NCBI RefSeq assembly: GCF_021729035.1
Contig: NZ_JAJSAP010000005.1
Coordinates: 372,001-436,000 of the forward strand
Length of the DNA stretch: 64,000 nucleotides
DNA from: Microbulbifer sediminum
GTDB taxonomy: Bacteria > Pseudomonadota > Gammaproteobacteria > Pseudomonadales > Cellvibrionaceae
Direction: 5' to 3'
The first letter of the stretch is position 1. Each line of letters begins with the position of its first letter. The notes below the pieces were generated by a model. The model saw only the letters and a program-made list of their open reading frames with translations. It ran no database searches and was not told the DNA's origin. Shown one piece after another: positions 29,833 through 40,280 of the stretch. Made by a program: the position numbers and the translations under genes.

Positions 29833-31050
29833 CTAGACCTCGATACCGTCGATAGCAGCCACGGTGAAAATATCCTTGTCCCCCCGGCCGGAAAGGTTCA
29901 CGACAATGTTCTGCTCCGGGGACATTCCGGCGGCCAGTTTCAGGGCATAGGCTACCGCGTGGCTGGACTCCAGCGCCGGCAGGATTCCCTCCTTGCGGGT
30001 CAGCATACGGAAGGCATTCAGCGCCTCCTGGTCATCGGCCACCACATAGTCCACCCGGCCGATGTCTTTCAGCCAGGCGTGCTCGGGCCCGACGCCCGGG
30101 TAGTCGAGACCGGCGGACACCGAGTGGGTCTCGATAATCTGGCCATCGTCATCTTCCATCAGGTAGGTGCGGTTGCCGTGCAGCACGCCCGGGACGCCGT
30201 CGTTCAGCGGTGCCGCATGGTGGCCGCTGGCCAGGCCCTCGCCGCCCGCCTCGACGCCGTACATCTTCACGTCGCTGTCGCTGAGGAACGGGTGGAACAG
30301 GCCGATGGCATTGGAGCCACCGCCGACACAGGCCACCAGTGCATCCGGCAACCGGCCGAACTCCTCCAGGCTCTGTGCGCGCACCTCGCGGCCGATCACC
30401 GAATTGAAATCGCGCACCAGCTGCGGGTAGGGGTGCGGGCCTGCCACAGTACCAATGATGTAGAAGGTGTCGTCGACATTGGTTACCCAGTCGCGCATGG
30501 CCTCGTTCATGGCGTCCTTGAGCGTCTTCGAACCGGACTCCACCGGGATTACCTCGGCTCCCAGCAGCTTCATGCGGTAGACATTCGGGGACTGTCGCTT
30601 TACATCTTCCGCGCCCATATAGACCGCGCATTCGAGTCCCAGCCGCGCCGCAACCGTGGCCGTGGCGACACCGTGCTGGCCGGCACCGGTCTCGGCGATT
30701 ACACGCCGTTTGCCGCTGTGCTTTGCCAACAGCGCCTGGCCCACCGTGTTGTTCACCTTGTGGGCACCGGTGTGGTTCAGGTCCTCGCGCTTGAGCCATA
30801 TCCGCGCCCCGCCCGCCTCTGCGGTCAGGCGCTCGGCCAGGTACAGTGGCGAGGGCCGCCCCACGTAATGAGCCAGGTCGTAGTCGAACGCGGCCTGGAA
30901 TTCCGGGTCGTCTTTCAGGCTGCTGTACATCGCCTGCAGCTCGTCCAGGGCACCGATCAGCGTCTCGGACACGAAACGGCCACCAAAGGGACCGAAATGT
31001 CCCTGCGCATCCGGAAAGGCTGAATAATCCACCGACTTCTTATCGCTCAC
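29833..31050 (-). CDS. trpB: Tryptophan synthase beta subunit
   Basis: 405 residues; PLP enzyme that joins indole and serine to give tryptophan, partnered with TrpA. The PLP lysine is in [11 protein letters not shown] (Lys98 with the start used); the phosphate loop [10 protein letters not shown] and the signature TGAGQHGVA are present. Two GTG codons six bases apart could start it; the inner one has AGGAG 8 bases upstream, so I chose it. Order trpF-trpB-trpA. Confidence 0.97.
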   Translation of the reverse strand: MSDKKSVDYSAFPDAQGHFGPFGGRFVSETLIGALDELQAMYSSLKDDPEFQAAFDYDLAHYVGRPSPLYLAERLTAEAGGARIWLKREDLNHTGAHKVNNTVGQALLAKHSGKRRVIAETGAGQHGVATATVAARLGLECAVYMGAEDVKRQSPNVYRMKLLGAEVIPVESGSKTLKDAMNEAMRDWVTNVDDTFYIIGTVAGPHPYPQLVRDFNSVIGREVRAQSLEEFGRLPDALVACVGGGSNAIGLFHPFLSDSDVKMYGVEAGGEGLASGHHAAPLNDGVPGVLHGNRTYLMEDDDGQIIETHSVSAGLDYPGVGPEHAWLKDIGRVDYVVADDQEALNAFRMLTRKEGILPALESSHAVAYALKLAAGMSPEQNIVVNLSGRGDKDIFTVAAIDGIEV

Positions 31051-31104
31051 TCTCACTGCTCCTGTTACCGCTGGTCCCGCAACTGGCTTCGCCGGGAGGA
31101 CCGC

Positions 31105-31725
31105 TCAATCGTTTAACGCCTGCCGCGCCGCGGCGATAAAGGTGTGAACCCTGTCGGCATCCTTGATGCCCGGCGCCGACTCGACGCCACCGCTCACGTC
31201 CACACCCTGCGGGTGCGCGGTGCGGATGGCCGTCGCCACATTATCCGGTGTCAGCCCACCGGCGAGGACAATCTGCTGGCCACTGTCCTGCGGCACCCGC
31301 TGCCAGTCAAAGGACTCGCCAGTGCCACCGGGGACCCCGGGACGGTAGGCGTCCAGCAGGAATCCCCGCGCACCGGGATGTTCGGCCATGGCGGCCACAA
31401 CATCCAGGTCGTCTTTCATACGCAGGGCCTTGATATATGGACGACCAAACTGCTCGCAGTACTCTGCAGTCTCGTCGCCGTGGAACTGCAGCAGGTTGAG
31501 GGGCACCGTGGCCAGCACCTCGTTCACGTCATCGGCACTGGCGTTGACAAACAGGCCCACCAGGGTAAGGAACGGCGGTACCACCGCCGCAATGGAGAGC
31601 GCCTGGGGCACGGTGACATAGCGCGGGCTGCGCTCGTAGAAAACCAGGCCCAGGGCATCTGCCCCCGCCCGGGCAACCATCGCCGCATCGTCCGCGCGGG
31701 TTATGCCGCACACTTTCACTTGCAT
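31105..31725 (-). CDS. trpF: Phosphoribosylanthranilate isomerase
   Basis: 206 residues; isomerises phosphoribosylanthranilate in tryptophan synthesis. TIM barrel with catalytic Cys in [14 protein letters not shown] and Asp in FLLDAYRPG, and the C-terminal phosphate site VDVSGGVE. I start at ATG giving MQVKVCG; a TTG twelve bases upstream is possible. It opens the trpFBA run inside the truA-accD interval; trpC, trpD and trpE are not in the window. Confidence 0.95.
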   Translation of the reverse strand: MQVKVCGITRADDAAMVARAGADALGLVFYERSPRYVTVPQALSIAAVVPPFLTLVGLFVNASADDVNEVLATVPLNLLQFHGDETAEYCEQFGRPYIKALRMKDDLDVVAAMAEHPGARGFLLDAYRPGVPGGTGESFDWQRVPQDSGQQIVLAGGLTPDNVATAIRTAHPQGVDVSGGVESAPGIKDADRVHTFIAAARQALND

Positions 31726-31809
31726 CGCGTTACGCAACCGACCGGTGGTTCAATCAAAAGGGAGTCAGCGATACTAGCAGATTGGTGGCGGCCTGTCCCC
31801 GGCTGCCAC

Positions 31810-32691
31810 TCAGGGCGGCGACAGGCCGCCCAGGGGCAGCGGCACCAGGAGCGGGCCCGGCTCGCTCGCCGGCAAGTGGAACTCCGCCGGATATTGCACA
31901 TCCACCAGGTAGAGGCCGAAGGGCGGCGCGGTGACACCGGCTGCGGTACGGTCCCGGGCCTCCAGCACCTCCCGCACCCACGCCGGCGCGCGCTCGCCGC
32001 GCCCGACAGCCATCAACACACCGGTGATATTGCGCACCATGTGGTGCAGGAAGGCGTTGGCACTGATTTCAATGACGATCAGCTGCCCCACTTTGGCGAT
32101 ATCCAGCCGCGTGACCTCACGCACCGGGCTTTTTGCCTGGCACTGGCTGGCACGGTAGCTGGTGAAGTCGTGCTCCCCCAGCAGGTGCTGCGCACCGGCG
32201 CGCATGGCGTCCAGGTCCAGCGCATGCTGGGTCCAGGTCACCTCGGCGGCCGCCTGGGCGGAGCGGGTGGGCGCACTGTGGATCAGGTAGCGGTAGCTGC
32301 GCGCCCGGGCAGAGAAGCGGGCGTGGAACTGGGGCGGTACCTCCTGCGCCCAGCGCACACGCACGGCGTCGGGTAGCTTGGTATTCACGCCCTGGACCCA
32401 GGCGCGCTGCGGCCGGGCGGCGTGGGTATCAAAATGAATCACCTGGCTGGTGGCGTGCACGCCGGCATCGGTGCGCCCGGCGCAGACCAGGGTCACCGGC
32501 TCGGCGGCGATTGCGGACAGGGCTTTCTCCAGGTACGCCTGCACTGTGGCGTCAGCGGACTTCTGCTTCTGGAAGCCATGCAGGCGCGCCCCGCAGTATT
32601 CCACTCCCAGGGCAATACGCCGCAGCCCCGGGGGCAACGCCTCGCCGGGAGGCACCTCACCATTGGGTTTGTACTGGTAATCGGAGGGCAT
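31810..32691 (-). CDS. truA: tRNA pseudouridine(38-40) synthase
   Basis: 293 residues; makes pseudouridine in the anticodon stem-loop. The catalytic Asp is Asp75 in AGRTDAGVHA; FHARFSARARSYRY and NAFLHHMVRNI are family motifs. The C-terminus is somewhat longer than usual, with a Pro/Leu-rich tail after YPAEFH. It follows fimV across a terminator, so it probably has its own promoter. Confidence 0.96.
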   Translation of the reverse strand: MPSDYQYKPNGEVPPGEALPPGLRRIALGVEYCGARLHGFQKQKSADATVQAYLEKALSAIAAEPVTLVCAGRTDAGVHATSQVIHFDTHAARPQRAWVQGVNTKLPDAVRVRWAQEVPPQFHARFSARARSYRYLIHSAPTRSAQAAAEVTWTQHALDLDAMRAGAQHLLGEHDFTSYRASQCQAKSPVREVTRLDIAKVGQLIVIEISANAFLHHMVRNITGVLMAVGRGERAPAWVREVLEARDRTAAGVTAPPFGLYLVDVQYPAEFHLPASEPGPLLVPLPLGGLSPP

Positions 32692-32726
32692 GGAAACTTG
32701 CCTGCAATCGGTAAAGTAAGGCCATA

Positions 32727-32756
32727 AAAAAACCCCGCAGCCAGTGCGGGGTTTTC
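32727..32756 (-). terminator. Intrinsic terminator downstream of fimV
   Basis: 9-bp arms AACCCCGCA and TGCGGGGTT around a 5-base loop; read on the minus strand the hairpin is followed by a run of T. It sits between the fimV stop and the truA start and separates the two units. Confidence 0.88.
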
Positions 32757-32771
32757 CTCGCTGGCGGCAAC

Positions 32772-35700
32772 TTACGAGAGACGCTCCAGCATCTCGCGGG
32801 CCCGTGACTTGTACTCGTCATTGCCCTCTTCGGCCACCTCGGCCAGGATATCCTTGGCACCATCCTTGTCACCCATATCAACGTACGCCTGCGCCAGTTC
32901 CAGCTTGGTGCTCAACTCGTCACTGCCTTCCAGCAGGTTGAGCTCTGAATCCAGGTCGCTTTCCAGGTCGAAGTTGAGGTCACTGAATGCGGCGCTGCCA
33001 CTGTCGCCGCCACTGGCGGGCGCAGATTCAGCAACGGCGTCACCAGCCGTTTCCACCTCGGGCTCCAGTGTGAGTGTAGAGTTTTCCTGAGCGGACGCGG
33101 CCTCACTGCTTGCGGTAACCGTGTTATCGGAGCCCGCCATCAGGTCGCTGTCGAATTCGTCGAGATCGATGGAATCCAGGTCCAGGCCGGATCCCATTTC
33201 ATCACCGAAACCTTCCAGGTCGTCCAGTGACAGGTCTTCAGCACCGCTGGTTTCAGCGTCATGGCCACCAAAGCTGTCATCGGACGCACCCTCGAACTCG
33301 AGTGTGCCGAAATCAGCCGTATCGCTGCCGGCTGTCTCCGCTGCCGCAGCGCCAAACTCCAGGTCACCGGAATCTTCGTCCCCGGCCTCGTCCATCGGTG
33401 ACAGGTCGAGGTCGAAGTCCAGCCCGCTGTCTTCCTCGCCAGCGGCTTCCGCGCCACCGGACTTATCACTGCCGGCAACCTCAGCACTGCCGAAGTCACC
33501 GTCCAGGTCCAGCGACAGGGAGTCCAGATCGTCGGTGGCGGGCTCGGCCGCGCCCTGCTCCGCTTTCCCGGAATCGCTTCCCAGGTCTGCCGACATCAGG
33601 TCATCGAAATCGAAGCCATCGTCACTGTCGTTCTTGCCGCTGTCGTTACTGAAATCGTCACCCAGGTCCAGGTCGAGCGAAAATTCCTCTTCCCCACCGG
33701 CATCCGTTGCGGCCGAGAACTCGCTGTCATCGCCCAGGTCCATGGTGAGGTCGTCCAGCAGGTCGCTGTCGCCGGAAGCCTGGTCACCGGCGCTGTCGGC
33801 ACTGCCAAAGTCGCCGCTGAAATCGCCGTCAAAGGAAGAGCTCATGTCATCGAGCTGCATCGCTTCCAGGGATTCACTGGTGAAGCTGTCTTCCGGACCC
33901 TCAAAGGGGCCGGCACCGTCAATGCTCTCGCGCAACCGAGCCGCGCGGTCCGCTGCGGGGCCATCACTCACACCCAGCAGCTGGCGATAGTGATCATCAA
34001 ACTTGTCGATATCCTGCTGGTGCGCATACACCTCCAGCAGCATCAGGCGGGCATCGACATTCTGCGGATCCTGCTGCAGGCCGGTTACCAGCTTGCCCTC
34101 GGCGTCACCGTACTGGCCGAGTGACAGGTGGATTTCCGCCTCCGATATGGGGTCGCCAGTGTCGATATCACCGAACTGGTCCATATCGAAGCTGTCCTGG
34201 GTCTCGACGGATTCCACCGCCGCCAGGTGCTCGTCTTTCTCGTCGATTTCAGGGGCGTCAGCCAGGGCGCGTTCGGCAGCCATCTCGGCCTCAACCTGGC
34301 GCATGGCCTCCTCTTCCTCCTTGCGGCGACGCCAGCTGACAAAACCGACGATCCCCAGCAGCAAGACACCAACCCCGATTCCAATCAGCTGGATATTATC
34401 CATCAGCCGCTCGACCAGGGTCGGCTCGGGCTTGGTCTGCACACTGACAACCCGGTTGCGGGCATCCTGTGGCTCGGGGGACTGCGCGGCCTCGCTGCCC
34501 GCAGTATCAGCGGCTGCCTCGTCCGCTGCGACATCTTCAGCTTCAGCAGCAGTGGGTTCTTCAGCAGCCAGCGTATCATCGGTGGCCACGCCATCTTCGG
34601 CTTCCGCCAATCCGCTTTCTTCAGCGGCTTCTCCGGCGGCGGCCTGTACCGCAGCCATCTCCTCGTTGGAGACCTCCACCAGGCGCTCCATGGTGTCGAT
34701 CTGCTCGTCGAGTTCGGAGATCCGCTCCTTCAATTCCTCATTTTCGCGCTGGGACTTGTCCAGCTCTTCCTCGCTGACCGCGAGCTCGCCCTCCAGCGCT
34801 GCACTGTCCTCGACACCGCTGCCGGAACCAGACTGGACCGACTCGTTGTCACCCGGCGCGGCCAGGCTCACGCGGCCTTCGACGGCCTCACTGCTGCCGG
34901 TATCCTCGCTGGCTGCACGTGCATCCAGCGGCGCCCCGGTGGTTTCCTCGGCAGCGCCGATACGCTGGCGCCAGGCCTCATTCTGGGATGCCACCCGGGC
35001 AACCGCGTCCCCGCGGGACACGGCACGCACTTCACTGACCTCGGGCAGGCGCAGCACGGCGCCCTTCTTCAGCAGGTTGATGTTGCCATCGATAAACGCT
35101 TCAGGGTTGAGGCGCTGGATTGCCAGCATGGTCTGCTGCACCGTGACGTCGCCATGGGTGCGGGAATCACGGGCGATTTCCCACAGGGTCTGGTTGGCGG
35201 ACACCGGGCCGTAAACCCGGCTGCCTTCATCCTGCGCTCCGCTGGACTGGCGTTGCTGCGCCCGGGGCTCGAGCTCCATCGGCTCCTCGGCAGCCGGCTG
35301 TTGCGCCTCAGGGCGGGGTTCTTCGGGCGTTTCACGGGTCGGCCGAGGGTCCTGCTCCTGCACCTTGGGACGTTGCTGCGGCGCCGGGGCAGGTGCCGGC
35401 CGCGGGGCGGCAGGCTGGCGGCGCACCTGCTGGCGCTCGCGCTCAGCCGCGCGTACCGGTTGCTGTGCGGTACTGCTGGAGAAGGCGGGCAGGTCCATCA
35501 GCAGGGTGTACTCACGCAGGAGCCTGCCGCTGGGCCAACGGGTTTCCACCAGGAAATTCAGGAAGGGCTCCTGGATCGGGCGGTTGCTGGAAACGCGAAC
35601 CACCGGTTGTGCACCGGAATAGTCGACTTCGAACTCGAGATCGGTAAGCAGGTATGTGCGGTCAACGCCCGCCCGCTCGAAATCCTCGGGGTTGGCCAGG

Positions 35701-35876
35701 CGGACCTTGATCTCGCCATCGGCAAGACCGCGCGTCTGCAGCAGTGAAATCTGTGCATCGAGGGGCTCGTTGAGCGTCGAATTCAGTTTGATTTCACCAA
35801 GCCCGAGCGCCAGAGCCGCGTTGCCACCCAGTGCGCTGACCATACCCACAGCAAGCGCCAGCTTTCGCACACGCAT
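32772..35876 (-). CDS. fimV: FimV-family pilus assembly/polar hub protein
   Basis: 1034 residues; large inner-membrane protein that organises the cell pole and helps type IV pilus and type II secretion assembly in Pseudomonas. The signal peptide (about 1-24) is followed by the FimV N-terminal domain beginning GLGEIKLNSTLNEPLDAQI, a Gln/Pro/Glu-rich linker, a LysM-like peptidoglycan-binding motif (about 220-285, GPVSANQTLWEIARDS), a coiled coil (about 365-405), one membrane helix (about 490-510) and a long, very acidic cytoplasmic region rich in Asp, Ser, Gly and Phe. It ends in the conserved FimV C-terminal helix pair TKLELAQAYVDMGDKDGAK. No pilus genes are nearby. Confidence 0.94.
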   Translation of the reverse strand: MRVRKLALAVGMVSALGGNAALALGLGEIKLNSTLNEPLDAQISLLQTRGLADGEIKVRLANPEDFERAGVDRTYLLTDLEFEVDYSGAQPVVRVSSNRPIQEPFLNFLVETRWPSGRLLREYTLLMDLPAFSSSTAQQPVRAAERERQQVRRQPAAPRPAPAPAPQQRPKVQEQDPRPTRETPEEPRPEAQQPAAEEPMELEPRAQQRQSSGAQDEGSRVYGPVSANQTLWEIARDSRTHGDVTVQQTMLAIQRLNPEAFIDGNINLLKKGAVLRLPEVSEVRAVSRGDAVARVASQNEAWRQRIGAAEETTGAPLDARAASEDTGSSEAVEGRVSLAAPGDNESVQSGSGSGVEDSAALEGELAVSEEELDKSQRENEELKERISELDEQIDTMERLVEVSNEEMAAVQAAAGEAAEESGLAEAEDGVATDDTLAAEEPTAAEAEDVAADEAAADTAGSEAAQSPEPQDARNRVVSVQTKPEPTLVERLMDNIQLIGIGVGVLLLGIVGFVSWRRRKEEEEAMRQVEAEMAAERALADAPEIDEKDEHLAAVESVETQDSFDMDQFGDIDTGDPISEAEIHLSLGQYGDAEGKLVTGLQQDPQNVDARLMLLEVYAHQQDIDKFDDHYRQLLGVSDGPAADRAARLRESIDGAGPFEGPEDSFTSESLEAMQLDDMSSSFDGDFSGDFGSADSAGDQASGDSDLLDDLTMDLGDDSEFSAATDAGGEEEFSLDLDLGDDFSNDSGKNDSDDGFDFDDLMSADLGSDSGKAEQGAAEPATDDLDSLSLDLDGDFGSAEVAGSDKSGGAEAAGEEDSGLDFDLDLSPMDEAGDEDSGDLEFGAAAAETAGSDTADFGTLEFEGASDDSFGGHDAETSGAEDLSLDDLEGFGDEMGSGLDLDSIDLDEFDSDLMAGSDNTVTASSEAASAQENSTLTLEPEVETAGDAVAESAPASGGDSGSAAFSDLNFDLESDLDSELNLLEGSDELSTKLELAQAYVDMGDKDGAKDILAEVAEEGNDEYKSRAREMLERLS

Positions 35877-35929
35877 ATCCGATTCCCTTTATTGTTAGAA
35901 TCACCGGCTCGCCCGCGGAATATGCCCCG

Positions 35930-35955
35930 CCCGGCGCCGGGTTACTGTACAGTAA
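35930..35955. promoter_or_regulatory. Two abutting perfect palindromes upstream of fimV
   Basis: CCCGGCGCCGGG (12 bp) is directly followed by TTACTGTACAGTAA (14 bp). Both are perfect palindromes, 54-79 bases upstream of the fimV ATG. Read on the minus strand, a candidate -10 (CATATT) lies just downstream, so a protein bound here could control fimV. No known regulator matches by eye. Confidence 0.45.
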
Positions 35956-36073
35956 ATACCCAATGAAGCGGCTGGCGCTTCGACTGCCTCTCACCGCTGG
36001 CGATTAAGTCGCCACCCCCAAGTAAAAGCAATGTTGAGAATAAACCTTCACTATAGCGGCTAAGTATTAAATA

Positions 36074-37081
36074 TCAGTGGTTTTTTAGCAACAACTGGAC
36101 AATCTGTACACAATTGATTGCCAGGTCTTTGCGCAAATTGTCGGATACTGCACAAAAATTAACCTGGCGCCGGCTGAGCAGGCTCTGCCGCAGGCGCCCC
36201 ACCAGGGTGATATCCCCTCCGACCGCATCCTGTGCCGAGGGGCGATCCTCAAGTTTCAGGCCGGTACCGTTGCGCAGCAGCGCCCGCAGCTGCTCCAGGT
36301 CCGCCTCGTCCTTCAGCACCACGCGCAGGTTGGCCAGCTGCCCGTGAAAGACCGATGCCGTGTTGATGCAGGCGTCGACCGCAATATCCTCACCCAGCAG
36401 ACGCCGCAGGTCGTGTACCAGCGCCAGCTCCCGCAGGCTATGGCCGCTTTCAAGCAAGGCGTCGCTGGAGCTCAGATGGTTGAATGCCAGCCGGTGCCCC
36501 ACCTCGGGATCCACATCCACTTCCTGCGCGTTGAACATGCGTGCGGTCTGTGCAGCCATGGAGTCCACAGCCGCCTTGCCCAGCGCGGACACGGGCTGGT
36601 TGAGCTGCACCTCCACTGCCTGCACCCGGTCGCGGAGCGGCAGCAGGGCCTCGGCCACCATGGCCGCGCCGGAGGCCGGCAGGGCCAGTACGTGGCGCTC
36701 CGCCGAGGCAATGGCACCGGCATTGAGCAGCGGGTGCACCACCGCCACACTCTCGTCGCCGCGGGTGTTGTCGGAGGCATCCAGCACCCAGGCCCCGGCC
36801 TCTTCGGCCGCAGCCAGCGCCGCCTGCCCCGCCGCACCGCCCTTGAGCAGCAGCACCACCTGCTGCGGGCCGAAGGCAAACTGCTCCAGCGACTGCACGG
36901 TGATATTGCGGTTGGCGAATACCTGCGGATCCGCCTCGCTGTCTTCCTCCTCGAGCAGGCGCAGCTGCTCTGGCAGCACGGTCTTGCGCTCCTCCAGGAT
37001 TTCCAGCAAGGGGGAGAAGGCGGCGTTATCCACACCGATGATTACCAGTTCGCGCTCGGTTTCCGGCGTGATTTCGGACAT
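36074..37081 (-). CDS. usg: USG: aspartate-semialdehyde dehydrogenase-like protein lacking the active-site Cys
   Basis: 335 residues, homologous to Asd but degenerate. The NAD(P)-binding start is eroded (VIIGVDNAAFSPLLEILEER), and where Asd has its catalytic Cys this protein reads LALPASGAAMVAEALLPL. It has the C-terminal dimerisation half including SVFHGQLANLRV. The usg gene regularly lies next to truA/fimV and asd; no enzyme activity is expected. It may act as a partner or scaffold, but that is unproven. It sits between asd and fimV on the same strand. Confidence 0.9.
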   Translation of the reverse strand: MSEITPETERELVIIGVDNAAFSPLLEILEERKTVLPEQLRLLEEEDSEADPQVFANRNITVQSLEQFAFGPQQVVLLLKGGAAGQAALAAAEEAGAWVLDASDNTRGDESVAVVHPLLNAGAIASAERHVLALPASGAAMVAEALLPLRDRVQAVEVQLNQPVSALGKAAVDSMAAQTARMFNAQEVDVDPEVGHRLAFNHLSSSDALLESGHSLRELALVHDLRRLLGEDIAVDACINTASVFHGQLANLRVVLKDEADLEQLRALLRNGTGLKLEDRPSAQDAVGGDITLVGRLRQSLLSRRQVNFCAVSDNLRKDLAINCVQIVQLLLKNH

Positions 37082-37259
37082 GGCAGTTAAGGTCTCCGCT
37101 GGGGTTGGTCAGAAAGGCGGCGATTATACCTGCGCTGGAGGCCGGGAACAGCCTTGGCCGCAAGGGATTCCGGATCGCGTGCTCCAGATAGCAAAAAGCC
37201 CCGGCGGGATCTGCTCCCGCCGGGGCCTTGTAGCCGGGCAAGCCGGCCTGCTACCGGGC

Positions 37260-38375
37260 TTACAACTTGCCCAGCAGGATCAGCAGCACGCGGCGCAGCG
37301 GCTCGGCGGCGCCCCACAACAGCTGGTCGCCCACGGTGAAGGCGTTCAGGTACTCGGGGCCCATGCTCAGCTTGCGCAGGCGACCCACCGGGATGTCCAG
37401 CTTGCCGGTGACCGCGGTCGGGGTCAGTTCCTTCAGGGTGACCTCGCGCTCGTTCGGCACCACGTTGACCCAGTCATTGGCGCCACCGATCAACTGCTCG
37501 ATGTCATTCATTGGCACATCGCGCTTCAGCTTCACGGTAAATGCCTGGCTGTGGCAGCGCATGGAGCCAATGCGCACGCAGGTGCCGTCGACGGGTACGG
37601 TGCTGTCGGTGGCGAGGATCTTGTTGGCCTCGACCTGGGCTTTCCATTCCTCGCGGCTCTGGCCGCTCTCCATCTGCGTATCAATCCATGGCAGCAGGCT
37701 CCCCGCCAGCGGCGCGCCGAACTCGGCGGTGGGGAATTCACCGGAACGCATGCTCTCCGCCACCTTGCGATCGATGTCGAGGATGGCGCTGGCAGGGTCC
37801 GCCAGCTCGCTGGCGACGCCGTCGCGGATGGCGCCCATCTGGGAAATCAGCTCGCGCATGTGCTTGGCACCGGAGCCACTGGCCGCCTGGTAGGTCTGGG
37901 CAGAAACCCACTCCACCAGGCCTTCCCTGAACAGGCCGCCGAGACCCATCAGCATCAGGCTGACAGTGCAGTTGCCGCCGATATAATTCTTCACACCGGC
38001 GTCGATGCCGCGGTCGATCACACTGCGGTTAACCGGGTCCAGCACGATCAGGGCGTCGTCGTCCATACGCAGGCTGGAGGCGGCGTCGATCCAGTAACCG
38101 TCCCAGCCCTTCTCACGCAGCTGCGGGTAGACCTTCTTGGTGTAGTCACCGCCCTGGCAGCTGACGATGGCATCCAGCTCCGCCAGCGCGTCGATATCGA
38201 AGGCGTCACCCAGCGGGGCCACTTCGCGGCCGATGTTCGGCGCCTTGCCGCCGGCGTTGGAAGTGGAGAAGAATACCGGCTCGGCAATATGGGCGAAGTC
38301 ATTCTCTTCCAGCATACGGCCCATCAGTACCGAGCCGACCATGCCGCGCCAGCCGATAAAACCTACTTTTTTCAT
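37260..38375 (-). CDS. asd: Aspartate-semialdehyde dehydrogenase
   Basis: 371 residues; NADPH-dependent reduction of aspartyl phosphate, the branch point to lysine, methionine, threonine and diaminopimelate. N-terminus [18 protein letters not shown] is the cofactor loop; the catalytic Cys is in [16 protein letters not shown]. This is the gammaproteobacterial (E. coli-like) form. The ATG has AGGATT upstream; the frame extends 42 bases further but without family sequence. It follows leuB and precedes the degenerate paralogue usg. Confidence 0.96.
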   Translation of the reverse strand: MKKVGFIGWRGMVGSVLMGRMLEENDFAHIAEPVFFSTSNAGGKAPNIGREVAPLGDAFDIDALAELDAIVSCQGGDYTKKVYPQLREKGWDGYWIDAASSLRMDDDALIVLDPVNRSVIDRGIDAGVKNYIGGNCTVSLMLMGLGGLFREGLVEWVSAQTYQAASGSGAKHMRELISQMGAIRDGVASELADPASAILDIDRKVAESMRSGEFPTAEFGAPLAGSLLPWIDTQMESGQSREEWKAQVEANKILATDSTVPVDGTCVRIGSMRCHSQAFTVKLKRDVPMNDIEQLIGGANDWVNVVPNEREVTLKELTPTAVTGKLDIPVGRLRKLSMGPEYLNAFTVGDQLLWGAAEPLRRVLLILLGKL

Positions 38376-38458
38376 TTCAATAATCCTGTGATTCCTGTGT
38401 GTCCGGTTTGCCTGCAAGCAGGCTCCTGTAATTAACGGATAGACCTTCGTTATTGAAA

Positions 38459-39532
38459 TTAGAAAGCGGCCACCACTTCTGCGCCCATCTCCGCGGTGGA
38501 TACCTTCCTGCTTCCCTCAGTGTAGATATCCGCGGTGCGCAGTCCGTCGTCGAGAACCTTGCTCACGGCCTTTTCGATTGCGTCCGCCGCCTCACCCATG
38601 CCGAGCGAGTACCGCAGCATCATTGCCGCTGACAGGATAGTCGCCAGCGGGTTGGCAATGCCCTGGCCGGCGATATCCGGCGCCGAGCCGTGGCAGGGTT
38701 CGTAGAGACCGAAGCCGGCCTCGTTCAGTGATGCCGACGGCAGCATACCGATGGAGCCGGTCAGCATCGCCGCGGCGTCCGAGAGGATGTCGCCGAACAT
38801 ATTGCCGGTCACCATCACGTCGAACTGCTTGGGTGCACGCACCAGCTGCATGGCCGCGTTGTCGACATACATATGGGTCACCTCCACATCCGGGTACTCC
38901 GGTGCCAGCCGGTCCATCACCTCACGCCACAGCACGGTCACTTCCAGCACATTGGCCTTATCCACGGAACAGAGCTTGCCGCCGCGCTTTTGCGCCGCCT
39001 CGAAGGCAGTGCGGCCAATGCGCTCGATTTCCGACTCACTGTAGACGTAAGTGTTATAGCCCTGCTGCTCGCCGTTCGCGAGCAGGCGAATGCCGCGCGG
39101 CTCGCCGAAGTAGATACCGCCGGTCAGTTCGCGCACGATGAGGATATCCAGGCCGGAAACCACCTCCGGCTTCAGCGACGAGGCCTCGGCCAGTTGCGGG
39201 TAGAGAATCGCCGGTCGCAGGTTGGCATACAGGCCCAGGCGACTGCGGATTTTCAGCAGGCCCTTCTCCGGGCGAATCTCGCGGTCCAGTGTGTCCCACT
39301 TGGGACCGCCCACGGCCCCCAGCAACACCGCATCACACTCGCCGGCCTCGTCCAGGGTCGCATCGGTCAGCGGCTCACCGAACTCGTCGATGGAAGCACC
39401 GCCGATCTTGCCCTGCCTGAAGTTCAGGCCAAGGTCGAATTTCTTATTCGCGGCTTCCAGTACCGCCACTGCCTGCTCGGTGATTTCCGGGCCGATACCA
39501 TCGCCCGGGAGGATCATGATGTTCTTGCTCAC
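38459..39532 (-). CDS. leuB: 3-isopropylmalate dehydrogenase
   Basis: 357 residues; third step of leucine synthesis, NAD-dependent oxidative decarboxylation. Begins [16 protein letters not shown] (GTG start, AAGG upstream), then [28 protein letters not shown] and the metal-binding [11 protein letters not shown]. Follows leuD by 100 bases. The small methyltransferase gene often found between leuD and leuB in Pseudomonas is absent here. Confidence 0.96.
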   Translation of the reverse strand: MSKNIMILPGDGIGPEITEQAVAVLEAANKKFDLGLNFRQGKIGGASIDEFGEPLTDATLDEAGECDAVLLGAVGGPKWDTLDREIRPEKGLLKIRSRLGLYANLRPAILYPQLAEASSLKPEVVSGLDILIVRELTGGIYFGEPRGIRLLANGEQQGYNTYVYSESEIERIGRTAFEAAQKRGGKLCSVDKANVLEVTVLWREVMDRLAPEYPDVEVTHMYVDNAAMQLVRAPKQFDVMVTGNMFGDILSDAAAMLTGSIGMLPSASLNEAGFGLYEPCHGSAPDIAGQGIANPLATILSAAMMLRYSLGMGEAADAIEKAVSKVLDDGLRTADIYTEGSRKVSTAEMGAEVVAAF

Positions 39533-39632
39533 GATTTTGCCTTTTCTTGTGACGGATACCACCAACCGGCGGCTCCCGTATTTTTATCTTTTTCGCGCAC
39601 CGTGCCGACGAGAGCCGGCTGGTGACAGTTAA

Positions 39633-40280
39633 TTATTTCACCGCATCAAACAGCCACGGTGCCTGCGCGCGGCGCTTTTCCTCATAGGCGCGGATATCGT
39701 CCGCGTCCTCCAGCGTCAGGCCAATATCGTCGAGACCGTTCAACAGGCAGTGCTTGCGGAAGCTGTCCACCTCGAACGGAATGCGCTCCCCGCCCGGCTT
39801 GACCACGTGTTGCTGCTCCAGGTCGATGGTGAGCGTATAGCCCTCCTGTGCGTACATTTCCTGGAACAACTGCTCGACAACCTCCTCGGCAAGCACGATC
39901 GGCAGCAGGCCGTTCTTGAAACAGTTATTGAAGAAGATATCGGCAAAGCTCGGCGCAATAATGGCACGGAAGCCGTGGTCGTCGAGCGCCCAGGGGGCGT
40001 GCTCACGGCTGGAGCCGCAACCAAAGTTCTCCCGCGCCAGCAGCACAGAGGCACCCTGGTAGCGCTCGTGATTGAGCGGGAATTCCGGGTTCAGCGGCCG
40101 GTTCGAGCAGTCCTGGCCCGGCATGCCCTCATCGAGGTAGCGCAGCTCGTCAAACAAGTTGGGGCCGAAACCGGTGCGCTTGATCGACTTGAGAAACTGC
40201 TTGGGAATAATCAAGTCCGTGTCCACATTGGCACGATCCATGGGGGCGACCAGGCCCTGGTGTTGGGTAAAGGCTTTCAT
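39633..40280 (-). CDS. leuD: 3-isopropylmalate dehydratase small subunit
   Basis: 215 residues; with LeuC isomerises isopropylmalate. Conserved region [14 protein letters not shown] near the start and [15 protein letters not shown], the substrate-recognition loop, at about residues 81-95. The ATG overlaps the leuC stop by one base (TGATG), so the two subunits are translationally coupled. Confidence 0.97.
   Translation of the reverse strand: MKAFTQHQGLVAPMDRANVDTDLIIPKQFLKSIKRTGFGPNLFDELRYLDEGMPGQDCSNRPLNPEFPLNHERYQGASVLLARENFGCGSSREHAPWALDDHGFRAIIAPSFADIFFNNCFKNGLLPIVLAEEVVEQLFQEMYAQEGYTLTIDLEQQHVVKPGGERIPFEVDSFRKHCLLNGLDDIGLTLEDADDIRAYEEKRRAQAPWLFDAVK

Noticed and set aside
34128-35747. A 539-codon plus-strand frame opposite fimV
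   Set aside because: Antisense shadow with repetitive composition mirrored from the acidic fimV region.
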